Assembly (NCBI GenBank): GCA_016617785.1
Contig: JADILM010000001.1
Span: 2,976,001-3,040,000 of the forward strand
Direction of reading: 5' to 3'
Source of the DNA: Sporobolomyces roseus
Lineage: Eukaryota > Basidiomycota > Microbotryomycetes > Sporidiobolales > Sporidiobolaceae
Length of the DNA: 64,000 nt
Below the pieces are notes generated by a model. It did no database searches and had not been told where the DNA came from. It saw only the letters and a program-made list of their open reading frames with translations. The translations under genes and the position numbers were made by a program. Positions 9,778 to 20,266 of the stretch are shown here, piece by piece; position 1 is the stretch's first letter, and each line of letters opens with the position of its first letter.

Positions 9778-12549
9778 ATGGCAGCTCCTGATGAGGAAGA
9801 GCTAGCCTTACGAGCGACAGACGAGCTACTAGCTCAAGACGACCTTCATTCCGATTCTTCCAGACGTCAACACCACCGAAGGATCAGTTCAACCGCTTCA
9901 ACTGGACACATCCCACTACATGGTCTACCAACAGCGAACAGTCTACCGGCAGCACCAAGAGATCTGGTCGGTGCCCTCACAGTTCTCGTATGTGTTTCAA
10001 CGTTGGCAACTCATCAACTCCCTTTGATCGCTCAACACTCAAAATCCCTCCTCTTGGCGTTCCCGTTCTTACATTATGGCTCACTGGGTTTATTGGGAGC
10101 CGGATTGGGATACTGGAGACCGCGAGGGGCGTTTGGAAAGGGTGTAAAAGGAGGAATCGAATTGGGAAGAGGAGGTGAAAGAGCGAATAGGAAAGTCATG
10201 GCATTAGCAGGAGCATTCAGTGCGATGTCAATGATCTTGAGACTGTGGACAACGAGGAGGAATGATAATCGATTGTGCGAGGTGATCGACGTGAGTTTTA
10301 ACTTTCGCAATCTCATCGCTTTTACCCTTCGAAATCTGACTGGCCCGCTGTCGATGAACTAGCTCTTTGTCCTCCCTACAATACTTATCATTCTACCTTA
10401 CCTCTCTATCCGACTACCTCTCGGCAGCCCTCTCCACTCTCCCGTTCCAACAGTTTTCGCAAACACAATCGTCCTTACAACTTTCATGGCGGGATTCTGC
10501 TTGATTGGCATTTATGGCTCTTCAGCCAAGCTATTACTGGCGCTATTACGGCTGCCATTCGAGGCATCAGCTTTACTGTTGCTCAAAGAAGGACTATCGG
10601 ACGAAGGGAGAGTAGGAGAGTTCTTGATGGGAAGTGTCGCCGTGAGTTCAGATTTCGACTTTGCCAAGTTCCTTCTTGACGAGAGCATCTTCTTTGTGTA
10701 TAGGTTGCTACGATCACTTCTCTCGCCTCCGTTCCTCTCGGTTGGCTCGTACCTCTCGAATCGACTTCTCCTGCACCTTCGCTCCTTGCCGTCCTCTTCA
10801 CTCTCGCCGCCTCGATCGGATCTCAGATCGCCCTACTCTTCTCGCTTCACCTCTTCAGCTCTCCCCTGACATCTTCCGGAACTCTCTTCGCTCGGAATTT
10901 CCTCCTTCTCTGTTTGGCGACTTTCGGAGGAAACGGTTTCGCGATTCAAGACAACTGGTTGCAAGTCATCTTCGTATACGCAGTCGGAACTGCTGCTATC
11001 GCATGGGCAGATTCAGAAGTCTCCTCGGCTGTCAGAGGGATCAGCAGTCAAAGAGGATCTCAATCAGCTTCAAACACTGGTTACTCGCTCTTGAATGCGA
11101 ATGGATCAGCAGGAAACGGACTTTCCTCATCGCCTAACCTCTCAAACCCTTCTTCACCCTCTCTCACCCCTTCGACCCCTCCAGCACTCGGCAACCGAAA
11201 ATCGTCTTCAGAACGAGTTCCTCAATCAACCTCTTCCTCTACCTCTTCTTTCCTCCCTCAGTCTCCTTTACTCGCTCTAGTTCCCTTTATACCCTTAATT
11301 ATTCACCTATTGCAACCTCCCGCATCAAATATACCTCCTCTCGCCCACGCCTGTTCCCTTCTCCCTTATTCCCTCCGAACAGCAATCTGTCCGATCACCG
11401 CCCTCCCCGTCGACATGTCCGAGAACAACGTCGACATTGTTATATCATACTATTCGGAAGACCTACCTCACGTGAAAGAGCATCTAGACGGCATGAGAAA
11501 GCTACCCTTCCTCGTGGACAGGGATGAGCGAGTTGTGGTTTACAACAAGGGACCTTTGAGCGAGGAAGAGATCAGAAAGGGAATGGACTTACTGGAGCAT
11601 GACGAGGTGGTGCCTCTCGATAATGTTGGTCGGGAAGGGGAAACTTATCTCAAGGTGAGCAGTCATTCATGCTGCTCTTTGTTGTTTTGGACGATTCAAC
11701 AGCTGACTTCATCGATCACAAAAGCATATCCTATTACATTATAACGATACGATTTCGGCATCGCCTTACCCGCTTCCTGCCTCGAATACCTCGACCGATC
11801 GAGCGTCCTCTCATCTTCGCCGAAAAACTCTCGCCGCTCACACTTTCTTCCTTCAACCTCATCTCGCTTGGCCTTGGGTCGCAGCCCCTCGAATGGAGCT
11901 CGTGGGACCCGACACGGGGTTCGCACATCTCGGACCTCTCATCGAAGCTGATTGCGGGAAAGATCTCAAGGTCAATGTTGATTTCCCGATCTATACCGAG
12001 TTGTTCAGCATCTTCACCGGAAGTTTATGTCCTCCCGGTGGTCAAACCGTACGTTTCGTTCTCTTCCTCTCCCTCTCCCCGTTTGTTCCCTCTATTGCGT
12101 CCCTCCCTCCTTTCACCTTCTCGTCTCGCTCGCTCTCGTATCGCTTTCCTCGACTTGCTCCCTCCATTCGCACGCATACTGATAGATCATCGTCCTGGAC
12201 GCGTTACAGATGGCGTGGTCCGCCCAATTCGTCGCATCTCGGAAACGAATCCTCGCAAATCCTTATCACAAGTATTCCTACGTCGACGAACTCATGTCTG
12301 CTCCCGCTGATCATTGGATTCACAACGTAAGTCAAGTATCTACTACCGATTGAGCTGAGCAGCGTTGATCCTCTTGAATCGTCGCAGATGTGGGGACCGA
12401 ATGAATCAGGAGGACCTTCGAATCCAGCTTTCGGTCACTCTGTCGAACGAGCTTGGCCTATCGTTTTTGACTGTTGGGACGCACGGTTTGGCAAGGAGTG
12501 TACGGACGACGTTTTCGATCGGGATAAGTGTACTTGTTTAGATGGGTGA
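9778..12549 (+). CDS. Multi-pass membrane protein with C-terminal DUF3431-like domain
   Basis: Six exons (9778-10290, 10363-10641, 10704-11654, 11725-12048, 12186-12326, 12388-12549) join without a frame break to 789 residues. Residues 1-60 are hydrophilic. About eight to ten membrane segments follow, including LVGALTVLVCVSTLATHQL, LFVLPTILIILPYL, TTFMAGFCLIGIYG and FLLLCLATFGG. A Ser-rich linker and one more hydrophobic segment (ALVPFIPLIIHLL) lead into a soluble domain from about residue 540. That domain reads DIVISYYSEDLPHVKEHLD, then VVVYNKGP, GREGETYLKHILLHYND, FFLQPHLAWPW and a Cys-containing end (CWDARFGKECTDD). The order 'hydrophobic strand, Y.ED, YNKGP, GREG.TYL.HI, H' matches fungal DUF3431 proteins, which resemble glycosyltransferases. 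The family is named from memory, not searched. The combination with a polytopic N-terminus suggests a lumenal or extracytosolic catalytic domain. Confidence 0.65.
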
Positions 12550-12783
12550 TTCTCGAAGATGAATGGCAATACAATAGATAGTGCGCTCCATTCCTACATT
12601 CTCTCCTGATAGGTCCTACTTTCGTGGACTGAGCTGTCTCGGTGAGCCGATCAGTCTGTAGCCGGCCTCTCCCCTTTTCTCTCCCTGCTCGCTTGTGTCT
12701 GCCTTTCTCTCGCTCTCGTTTTCTCTGAAGCTAGCCCACTGACTTCTCACCACGTCCTGGTGTTGAGAGCTCACTCACCCGCA

Positions 12784-14222
12784 ATGTCCCACGAGCTCGC
12801 AAAGGTACGCATGTCTTCTCTTCATCGAGGCTCGAATCAGTGACGAGGCTCATCTTTGCGAGCGACAGCTTCGACAACATCACCATCGACTCGACGACGC
12901 CTTCGACATGTTCACTTGGGAGATGTGCAAATCACTTGGAAAGAACTCTCAAATTGCGGATTTTAGAGCAAAGTACACCGATCCCAACGAAACTCGAATT
13001 CATCCAACCGAAATCGTCGGGAAGGTCTTCTGTGAGCCGAATATCTGCCCCCTCACAATGACGCGGTCCACTGATCAAGTGCCCTGCAGATCGAGACAGA
13101 CTTTTGGACGTTCACGTTGCGCCGGCTTGTCCGATCCAAACATGGCGAAGGAACCAGCGTGGCCATTCGAACGGAACCTCGATTTTTGTGGATCCTGTGT
13201 CGCTCTACGGTCGAAGCGGTCAACTAGAAGATACATTGTGGGAAACGAAAGGGCCTCCCAATGAATTCGGCGTCGTGGCTTACCCGCGCAGCCTGCCCGC
13301 TCGCAAGACTTTGAGCCATACGATGATTCGCGATTCTGGCCACATGAAGGAGTTCAGGGAGTACCATGCGATAGTCCACTATCTCACTTCAGGTGAAGCC
13401 ATCTCATTCCGTTCAAAACCCGAACTTTGCGAACACGGCTGCTGACTTGACTAACTCTAATGCCAGATCCCAAACAAGAAAGTTGGGTCGCGTTGAAACA
13501 AGTCGTATGGGATCAGGAGCGTTCTGCGTTTGTGCGCGATTTGAAACGCATCGAGCGAGGAGACCCCGTTTGTCCGCACTTGACGTTCTACCACTATGAG
13601 TCGATCGTGCGAGGCAACGGTGGAGCTCAAGAGTATGCCGATTACTCTGCCATCATTTGCTCCGCGATAGTCGAGGATGCGACGTCGGGAAGTTGGAAAC
13701 CGTGGAGGGCAGGAGCAGGAGTCGTGAGTTCTACTTGCGCTGGTTTCATTGTATCGCAGTGCTCATGATGGAGAGATATCTCATCTCGTGTATTAGTCGC
13801 TTCCTTTCTCGCTCGAGAATCCCGCGCGTTCTTCAACTCCTTCCGCTCCAGTACCTCCTCGCTTGCACTTGCGAAACACGGCATCTCCTGACGACCCTTG
13901 GTCTTCCGATGGCGAGACTGGAGTCTTACCCGGTGATGAACAACCTCAGGTGCGATTTTTCGTGATGCTCGAGAGTTCATCCAATGCTGACCGATCAAAG
14001 CGCAAAAATCTATATCCTCCTAGATTTCTCAATCTCCTTCTCGCAATCAACGTGCTCAGTCGCTCGGCCACCATCCTCGTTATAACACTCTCACAAACCG
14101 TCAAAGCAAAGTTTATCGTCAGGAGACCGTTGGGTTCGCAAGAGAATGAATCGCTGTTCTCGCTTCCTTGTATTCACCTCTTTCCGTTTACGACTTTACG
14201 TGCTCTTGCTCTCTATATATAG
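12784..14222 (+). CDS. Hypothetical protein, six exons
   Basis: The start ATG at 12784 opens a 24-nt first exon (MSHELAK plus a GTACGC donor). The later exons begin near 12905, 13090, 13467, 13799 and 14000. They join in frame to give LRQHHHRLDDAFDMFTWEMC, VFYRDRLLDVHVAPACPIQT, GTSIFVDPVSLYGRSGQLED and YHAIVHYLTSDPKQESW, then a Ser/Pro-rich tail. There is no signal peptide, no obvious membrane segment, and no domain I recognise. The C-terminus is the weakest part. After the intron at about 13950-14000 one frame stays open to 14222, but a short alternative frame would stop near 14023. Function unknown. Confidence 0.6.
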
Positions 14223-14297
14223 TTTATCCTTGAAGTGACCTCGAAATTCTGTAAATGATAACGAAATAATGACTAAACTTTCGCATCTAACGAGTTT

Positions 14298-15405
14298 CTA
14301 CTTGACGAGTTCTTCGACGAGCACCTTCTCTACCTCCCAAGCACCTCCCCACGAGATAGCTCTCGCTTTGAATCCACCCGTCAATCCTTCCTTCTCCAAG
14401 CGACGAGACAACTCCCTGTACATTCGGACGAGAAGAATATCTTGTCTACAGACGAGACGCAGATCGAGTCAGTCTACTTCCGACAGCGACCGAGAACGAG
14501 GAGAACATACGATCTCAAGTGTAAAGCAGGGCACAAATCGTTTCCACCATCTCCGACATACACGACCTGATCGAAACTCTCCCACCCTCCGTTCCTCTCC
14601 ATGAAAGCCTCGAGTTCCTCCCCTTTACACATATTGGGACTGCAGCCGACTTTGCAAGAGTGTTGGGGACCAGAAGGATCTACTCGTCGACGAAGTTTCA
14701 GGAGACCGTCAGAAGTAAATTCGGCGGGGTTCGTAATGATCTCGTCGAATTGAGATTCCATTCCATAGTGCTATGACGCTCAATTCTATCGTCAGGACTA
14801 ATGGAGGATACGGAATCGAGGTAGAGAAGGGGTACGTACGCGGAGAACAGTATCGATGAAAACCGTGTTTGAGTTCGAAAGGCACAAGAAAGTAGCTTGA
14901 GGGTCCGAACGAGCTTTGACAATCGCTAATCCTCGTTTCATCGCTGGGTGCTACAATTCGGCGCGAACAGGTAAGCGGGTTTGCGAAGCGGAGAGCGACG
15001 TTCTTCTGCAATGACTTACGAGAGGAAGAGTTTGAAGAGCGGCTTCGATATCTGCTCGGGTCTTGCCTTCTTGATGAAGCTTGACGAGATGTTGAGCGCT
15101 ACAGAGGGGAACGTACCGAGAATCAGCGAATTGATTCTTCTTGTGTGAAAATTGCGAAACTGCGAAATCTGAGCTCTCCGAAGACTTACACGTTATCGGT
15201 CCATTGAGTCGTCTTCTTTCCTTCTCTGAGACTAGTTCGGAGATGGGGAGCGAGAACTTCGAAGACGTATCGATCGGTATCTTGATCTGTTCGTTCGAAA
15301 TGCTATCAGTTTGCGAAAGCGAGAGAAGGGTTGAGAGGGGGGACAGGAAGACTTACCGACGCATGACCAGTCGAAATCGAATACGATGAGTACTTTCTTG
15401 ACCAT
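14298..15405 (-). CDS. PHOSPHO-type HAD phosphatase (Put_Phosphatase family)
   Basis: This is a haloacid-dehalogenase phosphatase of the PHOSPHO1/2 family, which acts on small phosphorylated metabolites such as phosphocholine, phosphoethanolamine or pyridoxal phosphate. The ATG at 15403-15405 is followed by KVLIVFDFDWSCVDQDTDR; the first Asp of DFD is the expected nucleophile. Later motifs are LCLSNSNTVFIDTVLRHYG (motif II Ser), the Cys-rich HSCKVGCSPNMCKG loop typical of this family, and VVYVGDGGNDLCPALHL (motif IV, acidic pair). The last exon, after an intron near 14445-14510, encodes a helical tail ending VEKVLVEELVK. The protein is about 270 residues, close to the family norm. The substrate cannot be told from sequence. 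Confidence 0.85.
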
Positions 15406-15819
15406 GATTCTAGTGAAGAGGAAGGGCGAAAGGGAGGGTTCGAGGGAAAGGTTGAGTCAAAAGGAAACGAAAGAAGGGGAGGAAGAGAGACGAAGGGAAG
15501 GAGCAGCTCATCAGCGCTTATGCCAATTAAACAAGGGCACATGAATGCCTTCAAATTAAGATCGTGGGAGAACGTGGGCTTATGGGATGCGACAGGAGGG
15601 AGTGAAACGAGAAAGGTGAACAAAGACGAGCGACTCACGAGAATAGATTCGGGATTTTGCTGAGTGTGTTTGAGAGTACTAGTCGAGTGCTATACGAGGC
15701 GGTACTGAGTGATTCGACTGAATGTATGGAAACTGTTCAAGTTCAAAAAGTTTTCGAGGAATTTCCAAGTTCGCTTTCCTTCCCTTCACTTTTACAACTC
15801 TCTAAACTACTACTCAAAC
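15406..15819. promoter_or_regulatory. Divergent promoter, PHOSPHO-type phosphatase / FKBP
   Basis: These 414 nt lie between two divergent start codons. The FKBP side ends in a pyrimidine-rich leader with TACAACTCTCTAAACTACTAC before the ATG. No other feature is evident. Confidence 0.55.
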
Positions 15820-17693
15820 ATGTCTGGTGCTCCTCTTATCCTCGGCCTCTGGTACGCTCTTCTTCCGCTCCTCCTTCTTCCTCTCCGTCACTTCAAACGA
15901 AGGTTTTCATCCTTTTTCTTTCAACCTAAAACTCACATCTCTCTCGTCTTTCGCGTTGGACAGGTCAGTCACCCTTGAACCCGGGAAGACCATCTCTCAA
16001 AACACTTCCCCTGCTATTCAAATCACCAATGTTTGCGTACGCTGTCAAAACTTCTCTCACTTTCTCACTCGCTCAGGATGATCACTAAAACTCATCGCAT
16101 CGATCCAACAGTACGGACCTGAAGTCAAGGGAAACGCTCGATCAGCAGTCATGATGAAGTACCCCGAATTCGAACAAGATTCAGATGATGAGGATGATGA
16201 AGAAGAGGAGGAAGATGAGGACGATGAGGAGGGAAACATCAAGCTCCCTAAGCTCATCACCAAGGAGACCGTTCTCGCTGTCTTGAAGCCCAACGGCGTG
16301 AGTTTTCGTTTCACTTTGTTCGCAATTTTGTCTGCGAAAGAAGAGTTACATCAGCTGACGCTCCGTTCCCACCTTTCTTTCTTCCCCGCGATCAGTCTGA
16401 GCAAGCTGCTATCAACGTCTGCCTTGTCGAGGATGTCGAGGTTGTCGAACTTTCCGTTTCCGGTGAAAAGTGAGTTTTCATTTTTCCTGTCTCCTCGCTG
16501 CCTGCCCTCAGAAGCTGATCACGCCTTACTATGCAGCCCCGTCTACCTCACCGGACACTACATCCGTCAAGAAGACTTTGACCAAGAACCTTACTCGGAC
16601 TCTGAGGACGGTTCCGAATTCGATGAGGAGTTCGATGATTCCGACATTTCTGGTTTGATTGGTGAGGGATCAGAGGATGAGGATATGGGGGACCGAATTC
16701 AAGAGTTGAAAGAGGAGAAGCCGTGAGTTCATCAAATTCTCCCTTGAGCGAACCCCTCGAGATGCGATGAGCTGAGATCGTTTCTTCGAAATCCCCATAG
16801 TTCCAAGAAGCGCTCTGCCGAAGCTTCCTCCGCTGCTGATGACTCTACCGTTTCCGCTGCCGACCTCGCCGGACTCTCAAAGAACCAAAAGAAGAAGTTG
16901 TTGAAGGCTCAAAACGGTGAAGCTGTCCCTGCCCCTGCCGCTGCTGCCGCTTCCCCTGCTGCCGCCAAGAAGGAAGAGAAGAAGGTTGAGAAGAAGGTGA
17001 GCCTGCCCTCTACCCTATCTCGTGAGCTATCTGGCTGATCTTTGTTATCTTTTCGAAAACTCTCTTTTTCCAGGCTCCCGCCGCCGCTGGACCTAAAGTT
17101 CAAACTCTCGCCGGAGGTCTCGAGATCACTGATGCCAAGGTTGGAACTGGAGCTGCTGCGAAAGCTGGATCAAAAGTTGGAATGAGGTACATTGGTAAAC
17201 TCGAAAACGGAAAGGTCTTCGATTCAAACACCAAGGGATCTCCTTTGAGCTTCACTCTCGGTCGAGGACAAGTCATTACTGGATGGGACAAGGGTATCGT
17301 TGGAATGCAAGTCGGTGGTGAGAGGAAATTGAGGATCCGTACGTTTTCGTTTCGCTCTTCTTTCGAAAACTGGGATAATGACTCTTCTCCTTCTTTCTAA
17401 TTACCTTCTTCCTTCCCTCCATAACCTCCCTACCTTCTACACTCCTCCCTTCCTTTCTATTTCCTCGTTCTTGCTTCCTCGCTCTTCCTTCTTCCTTCGT
17501 TCCACGTTTTTCCTTCTTCTTCCTGCAGCTGCTGCCATGGCATACGGTAAGAAGGGTACTCAAGGCATCCCTGGTAACAGCGTGTTGTTGTTTGACTGCA
17601 AATTAGTATCGCTGTGTGTCCTGTCTCTCTCTGCGTCGTCGAGGGAGGAAAAATGCTGACTCGATTTTATTTTGCGTTTACAGCAAGAACTAG
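15820..17693 (+). CDS. Nucleolar FKBP-type prolyl isomerase (Fpr3/Fpr4 type)
   Basis: The order of parts is that of yeast Fpr3/Fpr4 and fission-yeast Fkp39, nucleolar and chromatin-associated histone-proline isomerases. An N-terminal nucleoplasmin-like fold comes first ([43 protein letters not shown]). Long acidic blocks follow at 16160-16240 and 16590-16690. A Lys/Ala-rich basic region at 16800-17010 precedes the C-terminal FKBP domain ([78 protein letters not shown]). At least seven introns interrupt it. The final intron (17614-17683, branch GCTGACTC) leaves a last exon of 10 nt that gives the end KLVSLKN. Without it the frame would run into a non-homologous tail. Identification is firm; the exact paralogue is not. 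Confidence 0.9.
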
Positions 17694-17910
17694 ATCAACT
17701 CCTCGCATAAAATGGACTCCTCTTGTTTTTTTTGTAGCTTACATCACCTCTTGGAATCAGGGAACCAGTGTCTACAGATACAAGCTTCGGGAGTTGACCC
17801 CTTTTTCGCTTCGGAGTTTCCGCGGTCTATCCAAGCGATTCCGCTCCTGCTCAGATCGGTCTCTCTTCTCTCTTCCCTCTTCTCATTCCCAGACTCTCCC
17901 ATCGAGCAAG

Positions 17911-19080
17911 ATGATTCCCTGCTGTTGTCCGCTGTTCGCAGTCATTCAGGTATCTTTCGAACCCTTTCTTCCCGCTTCCGAAACCGCTCGCTAATTTCAA
18001 CTCTCTTACAGGCAGTCGATGTCGCTCTACTTTTGATCGTCACAATCTCTGCAGGGTGCATCTCGCTACCTTGACCGCTGAGTCGCTCTCGAGCTGACCC
18101 AGCTCTTTGAGCTTTCTCCTTCAGATTCGTGGTTTTCTCTCTGTCTCCCTCGGCGACCGCAGTCTACATCTCCCAACTAGGTTCAGGGATCCTCGCAATT
18201 CTGTCCTTGGCTTTGACGGTGATTGCGATTGGGATGAGACTAGTCGGAAGAGACGTTGGACGCACGATTACTTGGGGTTTTGGTGTAAGCTTGATCTCTC
18301 TTCCGCTCCATATAACGACGATGAGCCAGAGCTGATAGATGATGAAAGAGTAGGGTTGTGCGCTAGGTTGTGGAGCAGCTTGGTTGTGGCTTTGCGTCAA
18401 TAAGCGAGAAGATCTGATCTGGTACGCCAAACTCTCGCTCAAAGACAGAACTTGCCAGTAACGGCACTCACTGTCCTCGAGGTGTTTGCTTACAGCACGG
18501 GCTACACCTTCATGTCGTCTGCGTGCGAATGGAGCGGAATGAAATACTTTCTCTATGCAGTCCGTTCCGGTTCCGTCGGATCTTCTATCTTCTCGAAGTA
18601 GTCCGTATCTGTCTGACACTCTGAGCTCTCATCTGCGCTCGTTTCCTCGCAGATCTTTATCATCTCGGTCATCTCGCAAATCCTGTTCTTCTTCATGGGT
18701 ACGTCCAAGTCTCTGTCTCCATCTGCTTTGGAAGCTGATTGGTAGAACCGCTTTGCATAGTCAAACTCGGCGACATCCCTTGTCTCAACTTTGGGGGACG
18801 AGGAAAGAGTCGTTCGATCGGAAAGAGGTCTAGTCGAGGTGAAAGAGATGACAGTGAAGGGGAAATGAGGGGATTGCGAGGAGAATGGTACAGCGGCAGC
18901 GACGGGCAAGGTTCGGAGTCGGATGGAGACGGTCTAGAGACGAGCACGAGGAATGGAAGAGGTAGACAGCGGAGAGACGGCGGAAGTGTCGGCGACAACG
19001 CTGCGCTAAGCGATGAAGAGATGATGGGCGGTGGAGCTAATCCGAGAACGAGGACTTCTACCTCTATTGAACGCTACTGA
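17911..19080 (+). CDS. Multi-pass membrane protein with charged C-terminal tail (splicing partly unresolved)
   Basis: Starting at the ATG at 17911, the first exons give a Cys-rich start and two clear membrane segments (VDVALLLIVTISAGFVVFSL and LGSGILAILSLALTVIAIGM). The introns at about 17950-18010 and 18055-18124 have normal signals. The part between about 18290 and 18660 cannot be joined uniquely. Candidate pieces are LPVTALTVLEVFAYSTGYTF and RRIFYLLE. A fourth hydrophobic segment (IFIISVISQILFFFM) is followed, after an intron with a GCTGATTGGTAG end, by a hydrophilic tail of about 110 residues rich in Gly, Arg, Ser and Asp to the TGA at 19078-19080. A four-segment or longer integral membrane protein is certain in outline. 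The family is not identified. Confidence 0.5.
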
Positions 19081-19390
19081 GGTGGCTGGCCGGAAGAGAA
19101 GAGGAGGTGGAGGAGAGAGAGGAGGAGGAGAAGACGAGGATAAACTATCGAAAATATCAAGGCAAAGCTCGAGGTTTCTTATCAAAGCTCATTCGATAGC
19201 TTTTAGCGAAAGACAGTTTTCTGGTTCATCGTTTGTCCAATGGATGTCGAGAAGTGAGGTTGCGAAACTAAACGATGTTTCGTCCTGTTGCGAGATTTTC
19301 CCTCTTTCTCTTTCTCTTTCTCTTTCTCTCTCTCCCTCTCACTTTTCCCCATCTCCGCATAAACCTCGCCTGTATTCGATCAAACCTACC
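19081..19390. other. Intergenic region with a CT-rich repeat
   Basis: This lies between two plus-strand genes. The first part is G/A-rich and still resembles the preceding tail in another frame. A run of pyrimidine repeats lies at about 19300-19337. No gene is seen. Confidence 0.5.
19300..19337 (+). repeat. CTCTTT/CT microsatellite
   Basis: About four to five copies of TTTCTC followed by CT dinucleotides. It lies 50-90 nt before the start codon of the mini-gene, in the position of its 5' leader or promoter. Confidence 0.8.
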
Positions 19391-19857
19391 ATGTACATCT
19401 TCCGAGACTCGCTTCACCTTCGTGTGCTGCCAGAGCTGATCTACTCCTCTGCTCCTTTATCCCAGGTCTTCTTCCCCTTCAAAGCCCTCTGAAGCTTCGA
19501 TGCCTACTTCAGGATCCGCTGTAAGCCAACGTCCTACCTCAGTCTTGATCACGATCGCTCATGCTCAGCATTTCACCGTCGCTAGCCTCTCTCAACCGAA
19601 GATCAAGCTTCTCAGTCGCACCGTGAGAAGACTTCTGAATCCGCTCTCGTTTCTCCCTCAATGCATGACAGTCACTACGGACCCGGAATGCACTCGCCCG
19701 AAGTTGGACCCACTCACAATCCTACTATCCCTACGGATGAGGCAGAGTTGGAAGAGAAAATCAAGTAATCGTCTCTTCGTTCTTTCCTTTGCTTCAACTA
19801 GAAGCTGATCCTCTCAACATGAACGATAGGGAGACTCTCGGACGCAAGGATGATTGA
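19391..19857 (+). CDS. Small five-exon protein of unknown function, possibly mitochondrial
   Basis: Five tiny exons (19391-19421, 19466-19520, 19569-19622, 19672-19764, 19830-19857) join with consistent phases to about 86 residues ending in a TGA. Each intron is 44-65 nt and has standard donors (GTGTGC, GTAAGC, GTGAGA, GTAATC) and acceptors. The first and last carry GCTGATC branch sites. The predicted N-terminus (MYIFRDSLHLRLLPLQSPLK and on to NRRSSFSV) is basic, hydroxylated and free of acidic residues after residue 6 until a single Asp near residue 32, as in mitochondrial presequences. The rest is hydrophilic, ending EAELEEKIKETLGRKDD. No unspliced frame is long enough for ordinary ORF scanning to find it. 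I do not recognise a family. Confidence 0.5.
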
Positions 19858-20266
19858 ACGGGAAACGAAAGTTGCGTAGCTTGCGAAACAAGGTGGTGAA
19901 GGGAAATTGCGAAACTGGAATCAATGCTTTTGTCAGCTTGTGTAGGACCGATCGGCCTAAATTTCAGTCAATCGGTTCAGTCTGTCGTTACGACTCGGGA
20001 GAGTAGCGAGTTGTCCTTTGGAGAGCACCAGAGGAGGCATAGCAAACCCTTTTTCAAAGCGTTCGCAACCAAGATTTTGCGAGAACTTCGAAAGCCTCGT
20101 TCGGTAATCTCGAGGCGACGAGTCACGACTGAACGAGAAAGATCCGAGTCATCGTACCTTCGGAAACAGTCAATGCAAAAGTTGAATTTGTCGGGCGAGT
20201 GCGAGTCAAAATTTCGAAAGGGAAAGTTCCGACTCGAGAGTCTTATCTTTCACACCAACCATCAAT
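19858..20266 (+). promoter_or_regulatory. ARG3 promoter with three Gcn4-type half sites
   Basis: This 409-nt upstream region of ornithine carbamoyltransferase carries GAGTCA (TGACTC on the other strand) at 20120-20125, 20146-20151 and 20203-20208. TGACTC is the core of the element bound by Gcn4/Cpc1, the activator of amino-acid biosynthesis under starvation. All three are within 150 nt of the start codon. The stretch also contains repeated TTGCGAAA-like words. No coding feature is seen. Confidence 0.6.
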
